8,404 bases of DNA from Gammaproteobacteria bacterium (GTDB lineage Bacteria; Pseudomonadota; Gammaproteobacteria; Pseudomonadales; Pseudohongiellaceae), in the NCBI GenBank assembly GCA_007571115.1, contig RKSA01000026.1, positions 1-8,404 of the forward strand, given 5' to 3'. Positions 1-7,083 of this stretch are shown here, in pieces. Position 1 is the first letter of the stretch. The number at the start of each line of letters is the position of its first letter. Under the pieces are notes generated by a model. It had not been told where the DNA came from, did no database searches, and worked only from the letters and a program-made list of their open reading frames with translations. Position numbers and translations under genes: made by a program.

Positions 1-86
1 CCTGCGGACAGAAAGGCGGACTGGTGCGGCCTGAGCCGGTGGAGCCAGCCGCGCTGCACGTGGCTGCCGTTGCCCCCGACCGCTAG
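1..86 (+). CDS. lptM: LptM (YifL) lipoprotein, 3' end only
   Basis: The window opens inside a reading frame whose first complete codon, at position 3, is a cysteine; the stop is TAG at 84-86. The 27 visible residues begin CGQKGGL and continue as a Pro/Ala/Val-rich tail. Cys-Gly-Gln-Lys-Gly is the hallmark start of mature LptM/YifL, a very small lipoprotein acylated on that cysteine after signal peptidase II cleavage. The two bases before the Cys codon are CC, so residue -1 would be Ala, Ser, Thr or Pro; Ala or Ser would fit a lipobox. In E. coli LptM assists oxidative maturation of the LPS translocon protein LptD at the outer membrane. The signal peptide lies outside the window. Location directly upstream of lysA, 23 bases from its ATG, is the usual arrangement in many beta- and gammaproteobacteria and strengthens a call based on little sequence. 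Confidence 0.8.
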   Translation, partial: CGQKGGLVRPEPVEPAALHVAAVAPDR

Positions 87-109
87 ACTTGCCGCCCCGA
101 GCCTGCGCA

Positions 110-1357
110 ATGGACCACTTCTTGTATCGTGGCGATGCATTGTTCGCCGAAGACCTCGCAGTTGCCGAGCTTGCAGCCGAGGTCGGCACTCCGTGCTTCA
201 TCTACTCCCGGGCGACCCTCGAGCATCACTACCGGGTCTACCGGCAAGCGCTCGGGGCACGGGGCGGCCTGATCTGCTTCGCCGTCAAGGCCAATTCGAA
301 TCTCGCGGTGCTGAACGTCATGGCGCGGCTCGGCAGCGGCTTCGACATCGTCTCGGCAGGCGAGCTCGAGCGCGTGCTCGCCGCCGGAGGAGCGGCGGAC
401 AAGACCGTGTTCTCGGGGCCCGGCAAGAGCGCCAGGGAGATTCGCCAAGCCCTCGAGGCGCGAATCCGCTGTTTCAACGTCGAATCGGAAGCCGAACTCG
501 AGCGGATCAGCGACATCGCGGCAAGCCTTCGATGCTCGGCGCCGATTTCGCTGCGCATCAATCCCGACGTCGACGCCGGCACGCATCCCTACATCGCCAC
601 CGGGCTGAAGGAAAGCAAGTTCGGCATTCCCGCCGAACGCGCGCGCAGGCTGTATCGTCTCGCGGCGAGCCTGCCGGCGCTCGAGCCCGTTGGCATCGAC
701 TGCCACATCGGCTCGCAATTGACGAGCGTCGAGCCATTTCTCGACGCCATCGACCGGCTGCTGCCGATCGTCGACGAACTCGCCAGCGAAGGAATCCACC
801 TGCGTCATTTTGACATCGGCGGCGGGCTCGGCGTGCGCTATGGCGACGAAGCGCCGCCAGAGCCAGGGCAATTGCTGCACGCGGTCGCGAGCCGCCTCAT
901 TGGGCGCGAACTCGAACTTGTCGTCGAGCCGGGCCGCTCGATCGCCGCCAATGCGGGAATTTTCGTCACCCAGGTCGAATACCTGAAGTCGAATGCCTCG
1001 CGCAATTTCGCGGTTGTCGATGGCGCCATGAACGACTTGCTCCGCCCGGCGCTGTATGGCGCCTGGCAGGACATCATCCCGGTGCGGCGGCGAAACGGCG
1101 AGCACGTTCTTTGCGATGTCGTCGGGCCGGTTTGCGAATCCGCCGACTTTCTCGGCAAGGAGCGGAAATTGTGCGTGCAGGCGGGAGATCTGCTCGCGGT
1201 ACGCGGAGCCGGCGCCTATGGCTTCGTCATGAGCAGCAACTACAATTCCCGCGAACGCGCTGCGGAAGTCATCGTCGCTGGCGACCAGTTCCACATCGCG
1301 CGCAGGCGCGAACGGCTCGGCGAGCAGCTCGCTCTCGAATCGGTCTGGCCCGGCTGA
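110..1357 (+). CDS. lysA: diaminopimelate decarboxylase
   Basis: A 415-residue fold-type III (alanine racemase-like) PLP enzyme that decarboxylates meso-diaminopimelate to L-lysine, the last step of lysine synthesis, in the cytoplasm. Visible motifs: FAVKANSN with the Schiff-base lysine K60; CHIGSQ at 198-203; the glycine-rich phosphate loop GGGLG at 237-241; EPGRS at 273-277; GPVCESAD with the active-site cysteine C342 supplied to the partner subunit; and YGFVMSSNYNSR from Y370. Length is normal for the family. I start at ATG 110, because MDHFLYRGD matches the usual N-terminus; an in-frame TTG at 89 would add seven residues without homology. Only a weak ribosome site (GAG at 99-101) precedes it. 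It sits 23 bases after lptM and 12 before dapF, so it is almost certainly cotranscribed with both. Confidence 0.97.
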   Translation: MDHFLYRGDALFAEDLAVAELAAEVGTPCFIYSRATLEHHYRVYRQALGARGGLICFAVKANSNLAVLNVMARLGSGFDIVSAGELERVLAAGGAADKTVFSGPGKSAREIRQALEARIRCFNVESEAELERISDIAASLRCSAPISLRINPDVDAGTHPYIATGLKESKFGIPAERARRLYRLAASLPALEPVGIDCHIGSQLTSVEPFLDAIDRLLPIVDELASEGIHLRHFDIGGGLGVRYGDEAPPEPGQLLHAVASRLIGRELELVVEPGRSIAANAGIFVTQVEYLKSNASRNFAVVDGAMNDLLRPALYGAWQDIIPVRRRNGEHVLCDVVGPVCESADFLGKERKLCVQAGDLLAVRGAGAYGFVMSSNYNSRERAAEVIVAGDQFHIARRRERLGEQLALESVWPG

Positions 1358-1359
1358 GG
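1356..1359 (+). promoter_or_regulatory. dapF ribosome binding site
   Basis: GAGG lies 10 bases before the dapF ATG at 1370 and overlaps the lysA stop codon (TGA, 1355-1357). Ribosomes finishing lysA would therefore sit on the dapF initiation site, consistent with coupling of the two genes. It is a short core motif, so support is moderate. Confidence 0.4.
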
Positions 1360-1369
1360 CTGGCATATC

Positions 1370-2224
1370 ATGCAAATCCCGTTCACCAAGATGCACGGCC
1401 TCGGCAACGACTTCGTGGTCATCGACTGGACGCGCCGCGAAGCCGCCTTGCCGATCAGGCAAATCGCCGCTCTCGCCGACCGCAGGCGCGGAATCGGATT
1501 CGATCAGTTGCTCGTGCTCGAACCGGCCCGGCAGGACGGTGCCGATTTTCACTATCGCATCTTCAACCCCGATGGCGCGGAAGTCGAGCATTGCGGCAAC
1601 GGCGCTCGCTGCCTGGCCCGATTCATCCGCGACAAGGGGCTTTGCGCGAGTGATCGCATCGTCGTGTCGACGGTAAACCGCACCTTGACGCTGCGGCTGC
1701 TCGACAACGACAACAGCAATGAAAATGGAAATGTCGAAGTCGACATGGGAGTCCCGGACTTCAGGCCGGCAGCCCTGCCATTTCTCGCCAGCCGCCAGCA
1801 GCGGCTCTATCAACGCGAATTGGCGCCATCCGGAATCGAGGTGCATTTTGCCGCACTATCGATGGGCAATCCCCACGCGGTCATCGAGGTTGAAGACCTG
1901 GCGAATGCTGCCGTAAAGGAGATAGGGGAGGCGCTGGGAAACCACTGCGACTTCCCCGCCGGAGTCAATGTGGGGTTCATGAAGGTGGAAAACCGCCAGC
2001 GCATCGGCTTGCGGGTTCACGAACGCGGCCCGGGAGAAACGCCTGCCTGTGGCAGCGGCGCCTGTGCCGCCGCAGTCAGCGGAATCGAGTCGGGCTCGCT
2101 CGACAGCCCGGTTCGCGTGTTGCTTGCCGGCGGTGAATTGCGCGTCGAATGGCAAGGCGCAAGCGCAGCCGTTTTCATGTCCGGCCCGGCGCAAGCCGTC
2201 TACGAGGGAATCGTGACCTTATGA
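1370..2224 (+). CDS. dapF: diaminopimelate epimerase
   Basis: A 284-residue cofactor-independent epimerase that interconverts LL- and meso-diaminopimelate, giving the substrate of LysA and the cross-linking residue of peptidoglycan. It has the two-lobed DapF fold. The N-terminal signature is KMHGLGNDFVVID (7-19). The first catalytic cysteine is C75 in EHCGNGARC, and the second, C227, is in GETPACGSGACAAA. SMGNPHA at 164-170 is also family-typical. Both cysteines of the acid-base pair are present, so the enzyme should be active. An Asn/Asp-rich stretch (residues 112-121) sits between strands of the first lobe and looks like a small loop insertion. The start is ATG 1370 with GAGG ten bases upstream, and the end overlaps the next gene by ATGA. 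Confidence 0.97.
   Translation: MQIPFTKMHGLGNDFVVIDWTRREAALPIRQIAALADRRRGIGFDQLLVLEPARQDGADFHYRIFNPDGAEVEHCGNGARCLARFIRDKGLCASDRIVVSTVNRTLTLRLLDNDNSNENGNVEVDMGVPDFRPAALPFLASRQQRLYQRELAPSGIEVHFAALSMGNPHAVIEVEDLANAAVKEIGEALGNHCDFPAGVNVGFMKVENRQRIGLRVHERGPGETPACGSGACAAAVSGIESGSLDSPVRVLLAGGELRVEWQGASAAVFMSGPAQAVYEGIVTL
2204..2209 (+). promoter_or_regulatory. ribosome binding site of the DUF484 gene
   Basis: GAGGGA inside the last codons of dapF lies 11 bases before the ATG at 2221. It supports the 2221 start over upstream in-frame ATGs at 2149 and 2176, which would place extra, non-family residues over the dapF C-terminus. Spacing is slightly long. Confidence 0.4.
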
Positions 2225-2964
2225 ACGAGAAAGCCACTGCCGCGCCAGAACAGGCCGGCGTCCAAGCGGGCGAGACGGTCGCCACACCAAGCGCCAGCCA
2301 GGTTGCCGACTACCTCGCCACGCACCCGGAGTTTTTCCTGCAACACGAGGAACTGCTGACCGATCTGTCGCTTCCCCACGATTCGGGCGGCGCCGTTTCG
2401 CTGCTCGAACGCCAGGTCGATTTCCTGCGGCGGCGCTTCGACAGTTCCAGTCGAACGGTTGGGGAACTGCTTGAAAACGGCCGTCGCAGCGAGCAGCTTT
2501 TCGCGATCACCAAGGAACTCGTGCTCGCCTTGCTCGAAACCCGGAATGCCAGGCAGGTCACGACGACGGCAAAGACGCATTTGCTCGCGCGAACCGGCGT
2601 CGAGACGATCGAGTTCATCTTCCTCGACGATCACGCCCCGTTGCCGGAAGGCGAGTTCCGGGTCGAGGACGGCGCATTGATGCGCGAAGAGTTCAAGGAT
2701 GTGTTCCGCCTGAACAAGGCGCACTGCGGGCCGCAAAGCGAAGGGCGGATCGGCTGGCTGTTTCCCGATACCGGCATCGATGTGCAGTCCACGGCGCTCT
2801 GTCCGCTCACGGCAAAGGGGAAACCGCTCGCACTGCTGGCGCTCGGGCATGGCTCGGCCGAGTACTTCACGGTGCATATGGAAACGATGTTCATCGATTT
2901 TATCGCCGAAGCCACAGGCGCCATGCTCGCCTTGTGCCTCGAATCCGCGACTGCCGGAAACTAG
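2221..2964 (+). CDS. DUF484 family protein
   Basis: A 247-residue soluble protein of the DUF484 family, whose biochemical role is unknown. After a disordered Ala/Gln-rich N-terminus (about 1-24) comes the family signature: VADYLATHPEFF (28-39), then LPHDSGGAVSLLERQ (51-65) and a helix running to about residue 105. The C-terminal half (about 106-240) resembles a GAF-type sensor fold, a placement I infer from its alternating strand/helix pattern and general family knowledge. No signal peptide or membrane segment is seen. The ATG at 2221 overlaps the dapF stop (ATGA), suggesting translational coupling. In many beta- and gammaproteobacteria this gene stands between dapF and xerC, the site-specific recombinase of chromosome dimer resolution. 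Here dapF is in place but xerC is not downstream. Confidence 0.92.
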   Translation: MNEKATAAPEQAGVQAGETVATPSASQVADYLATHPEFFLQHEELLTDLSLPHDSGGAVSLLERQVDFLRRRFDSSSRTVGELLENGRRSEQLFAITKELVLALLETRNARQVTTTAKTHLLARTGVETIEFIFLDDHAPLPEGEFRVEDGALMREEFKDVFRLNKAHCGPQSEGRIGWLFPDTGIDVQSTALCPLTAKGKPLALLALGHGSAEYFTVHMETMFIDFIAEATGAMLALCLESATAGN

Positions 2965-2984
2965 GCAGCCAAACGCAAGCTCTC

Positions 2985-5900
2985 ATGGCGAACACAGCAT
3001 CGGAACCGCGACCACCGCTGGTTTCCATCATCTGCCGAACCGTCGGCCGGGCCGAACTTGGCGAGGCGCTCGCTTCCGCAGCGGCGCAGACCCACGCGCC
3101 GCTCGAAATCGTGCTCGTCGACGCGGCTGCACGCGGCGAGGCGGCGTATCAGCAAGCCTGCGCCGGCAAGCCGATGTCGTTCGCCCTTCCCGATTCGCCG
3201 CTATCTCGCCCCCGCGCTGCGAATTTCGGCCTTGACCACGCCCAGGGCGACTACCTGCTATTGCTCGACGAAGACGACTGGCTCGCTCCCGATCACGTAG
3301 AATCGCTGCTCGCGGTTCTGACCGGTCAGAACCGGATCCGCGCCGCCTACAGCAGCACGCGCAAGACCGACGTGTCGGGCAAGGCGGTGCTGGAAACCTT
3401 CCAGCAACCCTTCGATCGGCTGCTACTGATGAAAGACAACTACATCCCGCTGCATTCGATGCTGTTCGCTCGCGAACTCGTCGAGGAAGGCTGCCGCTTC
3501 GACGAAGCTTTCGAAATCCTCGAAGACTGGGATTTCTGGCTGCAACTGAGCGAGCGCACCGACTTTCACCATGTCGATCACTGCACCGCCTTCTACCGCG
3601 AAGGCGGAACATCGCAGACCGGTGGCCTCGCCGATCATCTGCAACGCTTCGATCCCGAACATCGCCTCGGCAAGGCGCGATCGGCGATTTATGACAAATG
3701 GCTGTGCCAATGGGGCGGTGCGCGACTGAACCGGCTGCTCGGAGCGAATCAGCGCGAATGGGACCAAAGCAGCGAACGAATCGACGATCTGGGCAGGGAG
3801 ATCGAGCGGCTCGCCCTCGCCAAGCAGAAAGCCGAAGGCAACTCGACCGGGCTGCAGGCCGAACTGTGGCGGGAACGCCAAGCCCACCAGGACTCTTGCA
3901 AGAAGATGGAAGAGGAGCGGCAACGCATGCAAAACGAGCGTGAGTGCATGGAGAGCGAGCGCGAGCAACTGCAACGCGAGCATGAGCGCAAGGAACGCGA
4001 ACAGGAACGCAGACACGAGCGCATTGCCATGCGCCTGAACTCGAAGATTCACGACTTGCAGGCAGCGAACATGCACCTGCACGATACGATCAGGCAATTG
4101 CAAGCCCAGCTCGAAGAAGTTTTCCGCTCCCGAAGCTGGCAGCTAACGCGCCCCTATCGCGCTATCGGCAAGCGGCTCAAGGCCTGGTCGGGCTCGCTGC
4201 CTGAAAGCCATGCGCCGGTGGCCCCAGATCGCAGCCCCGCCATGCCCGCCGTTGACCCGCCAGAACGCCAAGCTGTCGACCAGGCAGACCAGGCAGGCCA
4301 AACAGAAAAAGCAAACTCGACAACGCAAGACAGCAAGGTCGAACAGGTCAAGCTGGCCGCTGAGAAACCAGACGAGAGCACCAGCCCCGCGCAGCGGCCC
4401 GTCGATCACAAGAGCTCCTTCGATCAGCAGGCGATCAAGGCCCTCGACGAATTCCTCGCCAGCGACGAGACCTTGACGGTTCCGGCAGAGACCCCGGTCC
4501 TGTCGGTGTTGCTCGTGTTTTTCAATCAGGCCCATCTCAGCCTCGCGTGCCTGCAAGCGCTGCTCGACAACGCCGACGTTCCGTTCGAGCTGATCGTCGT
4601 CGATAACGCCAGCACCGACCGCAGCAGCAAATTGCTCGACAGGCTGCACAACGTGAAGCTCGTTCGCAACTCGGCGAACCTCGGTTTCGTCAAGGCCGTG
4701 AATCAAGGCGCGAAACTCGCCAATGGCGAGTTTCTGCTGCTGCTGAACAACGATGCCTTCATCGAGCCCGGCGCACTCGGCGCCGCCTTGGCAGCATTGC
4801 GGGAAGAGCCCAGCGCTGGCGCAGTCGGCGGCCGCATCGAGATGCTCGATGGCAAGCTGCAGGAAGCCGGCAGCATCATCTGGCGCGATGGCTCCTGCGC
4901 CGGCTACGGCCGCGGCGCGAACCCCGACGACGGCGCTTTCCAGTTCCGCAGGGAAGTCGACTATTGTTCGGGAGCTTTCCTGCTGTTCGCGACCGCTCGG
5001 TTCCGCGAACTTGGCGGCTTCGACGAGGATTTCGCCCCGGCGTACTACGAGGAGTCGGATTTCTGCGTTCGGCTTCGCCAGCAAGGGTTGCGCATCATCT
5101 ACGAGCCCCAGGCCCGGGTGCGGCATTACGAATTCGCCAGCACCGGCAGCCTCGCGAAGGCGGCCAGCCTGCAAGAGCGGAACCGCGCCAGGTTCCGCGA
5201 GAAACACGCCGAGTTTCTGCAAGGCCAGCGCGAAGCCGAGCCGAACCGGCTCGTTCATGGGCGAACGAGCAATGGCCTTTCCAACATGCTCGTGATCGAC
5301 GACGCGGTTCCCCACGCCAGCCTTGGCAGCGGCTATCCGCGTTGCCGGCACGTCGTCAGCCTGCTCGCCGGGATGCCCGTCAACGTCACGTTCTATCCGC
5401 TGCAATTTCCCGTCGACGATTGGCAGGAGGTCTACCGGACCTTGCCGGGGAATGTCGAGGTGCTATTGGGGAGCGGTCGTTCGGGCCTCGCGAAGCTGCT
5501 CATCGAGCGAGCCGGCTTCTATCGGCACGTCATGGTCAGCCGCCCGACGAACATGGCCTTCTTCAATTCGGTGTTGCAGACGCTTCCCAGGCAGGCGAGA
5601 GACTTCAACATCATCTACGACGCCGAGGCGGTGTTTGCCAGGCGCGACATGCTCTGGCGCGAATTGCACGACGAGACGATCGGGGAAGAGGAACGGCAGC
5701 GCATCCTGTCGGCTGAAGTCAAGCTCGCCGACGAGGCTTCGACGATCGTTGCCGTGTCCGGAGCCGAAGCCGAGCTGTTCCGCTGCCATGGCCACGAAAC
5801 AGTCGTGGTGCTCGGCCATTGCCTCGAACCCGTTGCCGATCCTGCGCCGTTCGATGGCCGCCAGGGGCTGTTGTTCGTCGGTGCGCTGAAGACCGAGCAT

Positions 5901-6380
5901 TCGCCCAATGTCGATTCGCTGCTGTGGTTTGCGAGCAATTCCCTGCCATTGATCGAACGCGAGATTCCAGCGATCCAACTGCTCGTGGCGGGAATTGTCG
6001 GAGCGCCCTCGCTGGTCAGCATCGAGCGGCACAACATCCACTTCAAGGGGCGGCTGGAAAACCTCGACGAGGTGTATCGGAATTGCCGGGTCTTCATCGC
6101 GCCAACGCGCTTTGCCGCCGGAATCCCACACAAGGTCCACGAAGCCGCGGCCCATGGAATTCCCGCCGTGGTGACTCCGCTGCTGGCTGGGCAGCTCGGC
6201 TGGCGTCACGAGCACGAGGTGCTCGTCGCGGCAAGCCCCGAGGATTTCGCCAGGCAATGCCTGCGCCTGTATCGCGACGCCGATTTGTGGGAGCGACTCG
6301 CCGCGAATGCCCAGCAGGCCGTTCGCGAGGACTGCTCGGAACAGCGCTTCCGGCAAACCCTGGCAAGCCTGATCGCCTGA
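2985..6380 (+). CDS. three-module glycosyltransferase (GT2 - coiled coil - GT2 - GT4)
   Basis: A 1131-residue cytoplasmic, probably membrane-associated protein predicted to transfer sugars from activated donors to a surface glycan; donor and linkage cannot be read from sequence. Module 1 (about 10-240) is a GT-A/GT2 domain with VSIICRT, a DED metal motif (D95-D97) and EDWDFWLQL (180-188). A Glu/Arg/Gln-rich coiled coil follows (about 262-380), ending in RSRSWQLTRPYR (381-392), a motif I recall from other multi-domain glycosyltransferases. A polar low-complexity linker spans about 400-495. Module 2 (about 505-740) is a second GT2 with VVDNASTD (538-545), NND (588-590) and YYEESDFCVRL (687-697). 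Module 3 (about 768-1131) is GT4-like: IDDAVPHASLGSGYPR, then LLFVGALKTEHSPN and GIPHKVHEAAAHGIPAVVT with the donor-binding Glu E1053. No membrane helix is seen. ATG 2985 is chosen because the fold begins ten residues later; a GTG at 2934 would overlap the DUF484 gene. The 20-base gap suggests cotranscription with the upstream genes. Confidence 0.93.
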   Translation: MANTASEPRPPLVSIICRTVGRAELGEALASAAAQTHAPLEIVLVDAAARGEAAYQQACAGKPMSFALPDSPLSRPRAANFGLDHAQGDYLLLLDEDDWLAPDHVESLLAVLTGQNRIRAAYSSTRKTDVSGKAVLETFQQPFDRLLLMKDNYIPLHSMLFARELVEEGCRFDEAFEILEDWDFWLQLSERTDFHHVDHCTAFYREGGTSQTGGLADHLQRFDPEHRLGKARSAIYDKWLCQWGGARLNRLLGANQREWDQSSERIDDLGREIERLALAKQKAEGNSTGLQAELWRERQAHQDSCKKMEEERQRMQNERECMESEREQLQREHERKEREQERRHERIAMRLNSKIHDLQAANMHLHDTIRQLQAQLEEVFRSRSWQLTRPYRAIGKRLKAWSGSLPESHAPVAPDRSPAMPAVDPPERQAVDQADQAGQTEKANSTTQDSKVEQVKLAAEKPDESTSPAQRPVDHKSSFDQQAIKALDEFLASDETLTVPAETPVLSVLLVFFNQAHLSLACLQALLDNADVPFELIVVDNASTDRSSKLLDRLHNVKLVRNSANLGFVKAVNQGAKLANGEFLLLLNNDAFIEPGALGAALAALREEPSAGAVGGRIEMLDGKLQEAGSIIWRDGSCAGYGRGANPDDGAFQFRREVDYCSGAFLLFATARFRELGGFDEDFAPAYYEESDFCVRLRQQGLRIIYEPQARVRHYEFASTGSLAKAASLQERNRARFREKHAEFLQGQREAEPNRLVHGRTSNGLSNMLVIDDAVPHASLGSGYPRCRHVVSLLAGMPVNVTFYPLQFPVDDWQEVYRTLPGNVEVLLGSGRSGLAKLLIERAGFYRHVMVSRPTNMAFFNSVLQTLPRQARDFNIIYDAEAVFARRDMLWRELHDETIGEEERQRILSAEVKLADEASTIVAVSGAEAELFRCHGHETVVVLGHCLEPVADPAPFDGRQGLLFVGALKTEHSPNVDSLLWFASNSLPLIEREIPAIQLLVAGIVGAPSLVSIERHNIHFKGRLENLDEVYRNCRVFIAPTRFAAGIPHKVHEAAAHGIPAVVTPLLAGQLGWRHEHEVLVAASPEDFARQCLRLYRDADLWERLAANAQQAVREDCSEQRFRQTLASLIA

Positions 6381-6394
6381 CGGAAACGCCGGTA

Positions 6395-6415
6395 GCGAGC
6401 CTCCCGAGCGCTCGT
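6395..6415. terminator. possible hairpin between convergent genes
   Basis: The 41 bases between the large glycosyltransferase and the convergent DNA glycosylase contain GCGAGC (6395-6400) and GCTCGT (6410-6415). These can pair (five Watson-Crick pairs and one G-T) around a nine-base loop. The perfect palindrome CGAGCGCTCG (6405-6414) overlaps it. There is no T-run on either side, so it is not a standard intrinsic terminator. Position between converging genes is the main reason to list it. Confidence 0.2.
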
Positions 6416-6421
6416 GCGGGC

Positions 6422-7057
6422 TCAATACTCGACGGGGATCACGTCGAGGCTGCGCCAAAGATACCAGCACGCCACCGAGCGCCAGGGCCGCCAGGGCTCG
6501 GCAATGGCGCGCATTTGCCCGGCGCTGGGGCGAGCCCCTTCGGTGAAGTGGTTGGCGATGGCGCGCTGGATGCCGATGTCGTCGACGGGCAGCACGTCGG
6601 GGCGCAGCAAATGGAACATCAGGAACATTTCGGCGGTCCAGCGACCGATTCCCTTGACCTGGACGAGACGCTCGATCACGGCTTCGTCGTCCATTCGATG
6701 CCATTGCTGCTGTTGCAGAGTGCCGTCGATGAAATGCCCGGCCAGGCTGAGCAGATAGCGCGCCTTCTGCCGCGACAGGCCGCATCCGCGCAGGCTTTCC
6801 TCGTCCTGCCCGATGATTGCCTGGGGGCTGATTTCCCCAAGCGCGGTGAACACTTTCCGCCACACCGACTCGGCAGCCTGGACCGAGATCTGCTGGCCGA
6901 CGATCGAGCGCGACAGCGAGAAAAACGCGTCGTAGCGCGGTTGCAGCATCGCGTCTCCGGCGCTTTCGATGATCTTGCCGAGCGCCGGATCGGCCTCGCC
7001 AAGCTGCCGCCGGGCCTCGTGCCACCAAGGCGCGGATTGGGTCTCTCCATTATCCAT
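6422..7057 (-). CDS. HhH-GPD DNA glycosylase, AlkA/MAG type (3-methyladenine glycosylase II-like)
   Basis: A 211-residue base-excision repair enzyme of the helix-hairpin-helix GPD superfamily, expected to cut the N-glycosidic bond of alkylated purines such as 3-methyladenine. Visible features: SIVGQQISVQAA (51-62), typical of this branch; GLSRQKARYL (93-102); the hairpin VKGIGRWTAEMF (134-145); and LPVDDIGIQRA (156-166), whose second Asp, D160, aligns with the catalytic aspartate of AlkA. No C-terminal four-cysteine iron-sulfur motif exists, which argues against Nth/MutY. It is shorter than E. coli AlkA (282 residues) and lacks that protein's N-terminal domain, as do many bacterial MAG homologues. 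The C-terminus (EPWRPWRSVACWYLWRSLD) is characteristic. I use ATG at 7057; an in-frame GTG at 7063 would add two residues. No good ribosome site is visible. The neighbours are polysaccharide genes, not repair genes. Exact substrate is unproven. Confidence 0.93.
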   Translation of the reverse strand: MDNGETQSAPWWHEARRQLGEADPALGKIIESAGDAMLQPRYDAFFSLSRSIVGQQISVQAAESVWRKVFTALGEISPQAIIGQDEESLRGCGLSRQKARYLLSLAGHFIDGTLQQQQWHRMDDEAVIERLVQVKGIGRWTAEMFLMFHLLRPDVLPVDDIGIQRAIANHFTEGARPSAGQMRAIAEPWRPWRSVACWYLWRSLDVIPVEY

Positions 7058-7071
7058 GTCCACTATCCATG
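7046..7071. repeat. 13-bp tandem near-duplication over the glycosylase start codon
   Basis: TCCATTATCCATG (7046-7058) is followed at once by TCCACTATCCATG (7059-7071); the copies differ at one base (7050 T, 7063 C). Read on the minus strand each copy holds an ATG. The downstream one (7057) starts the DNA glycosylase. The upstream one (7070) is 13 bases earlier, so it is out of frame and meets a stop after six codons. Confidence 0.75.
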
Positions 7072-7083
7072 ATCCGGCACCAT

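Noticed and set aside
89..109. TTG start for lysA
   Set aside because: It would add seven residues (MPPRACA) outside the usual LysA N-terminus; ATG 110 fits the family better.
83..1846. Open frame of 587 codons on the minus strand across lysA and dapF
   Set aside because: It is antisense to two enzymes with intact motifs. Long antisense frames are expected in GC-rich genes, and the translation has no recognisable domain.
2934..2984. GTG start for the large glycosyltransferase inside the DUF484 gene
   Set aside because: The added 17 residues are out-of-frame DUF484 coding sequence, and the glycosyltransferase fold begins ten residues after ATG 2985.
3900..4030. GAGCGCGAGCA-like repeated DNA suggesting a tandem array
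   Set aside because: The repetition follows from Glu-Arg-Gln codon runs in the coiled coil; unit length and spacing are irregular, so it is not a separate DNA repeat or CRISPR array.
4143..5405. Minus-strand frame of 420 codons opposite the large glycosyltransferase
   Set aside because: It is antisense to conserved GT2 motifs, has Ala/Glu/Val-rich composition typical of a shadow frame, and no domain is seen.
5463..7028. Minus-strand frame of 521 codons and plus-strand frame 5819-7072
   Set aside because: Both run through the well-supported GT4 module and DNA glycosylase in other frames; neither translation shows a family signature.
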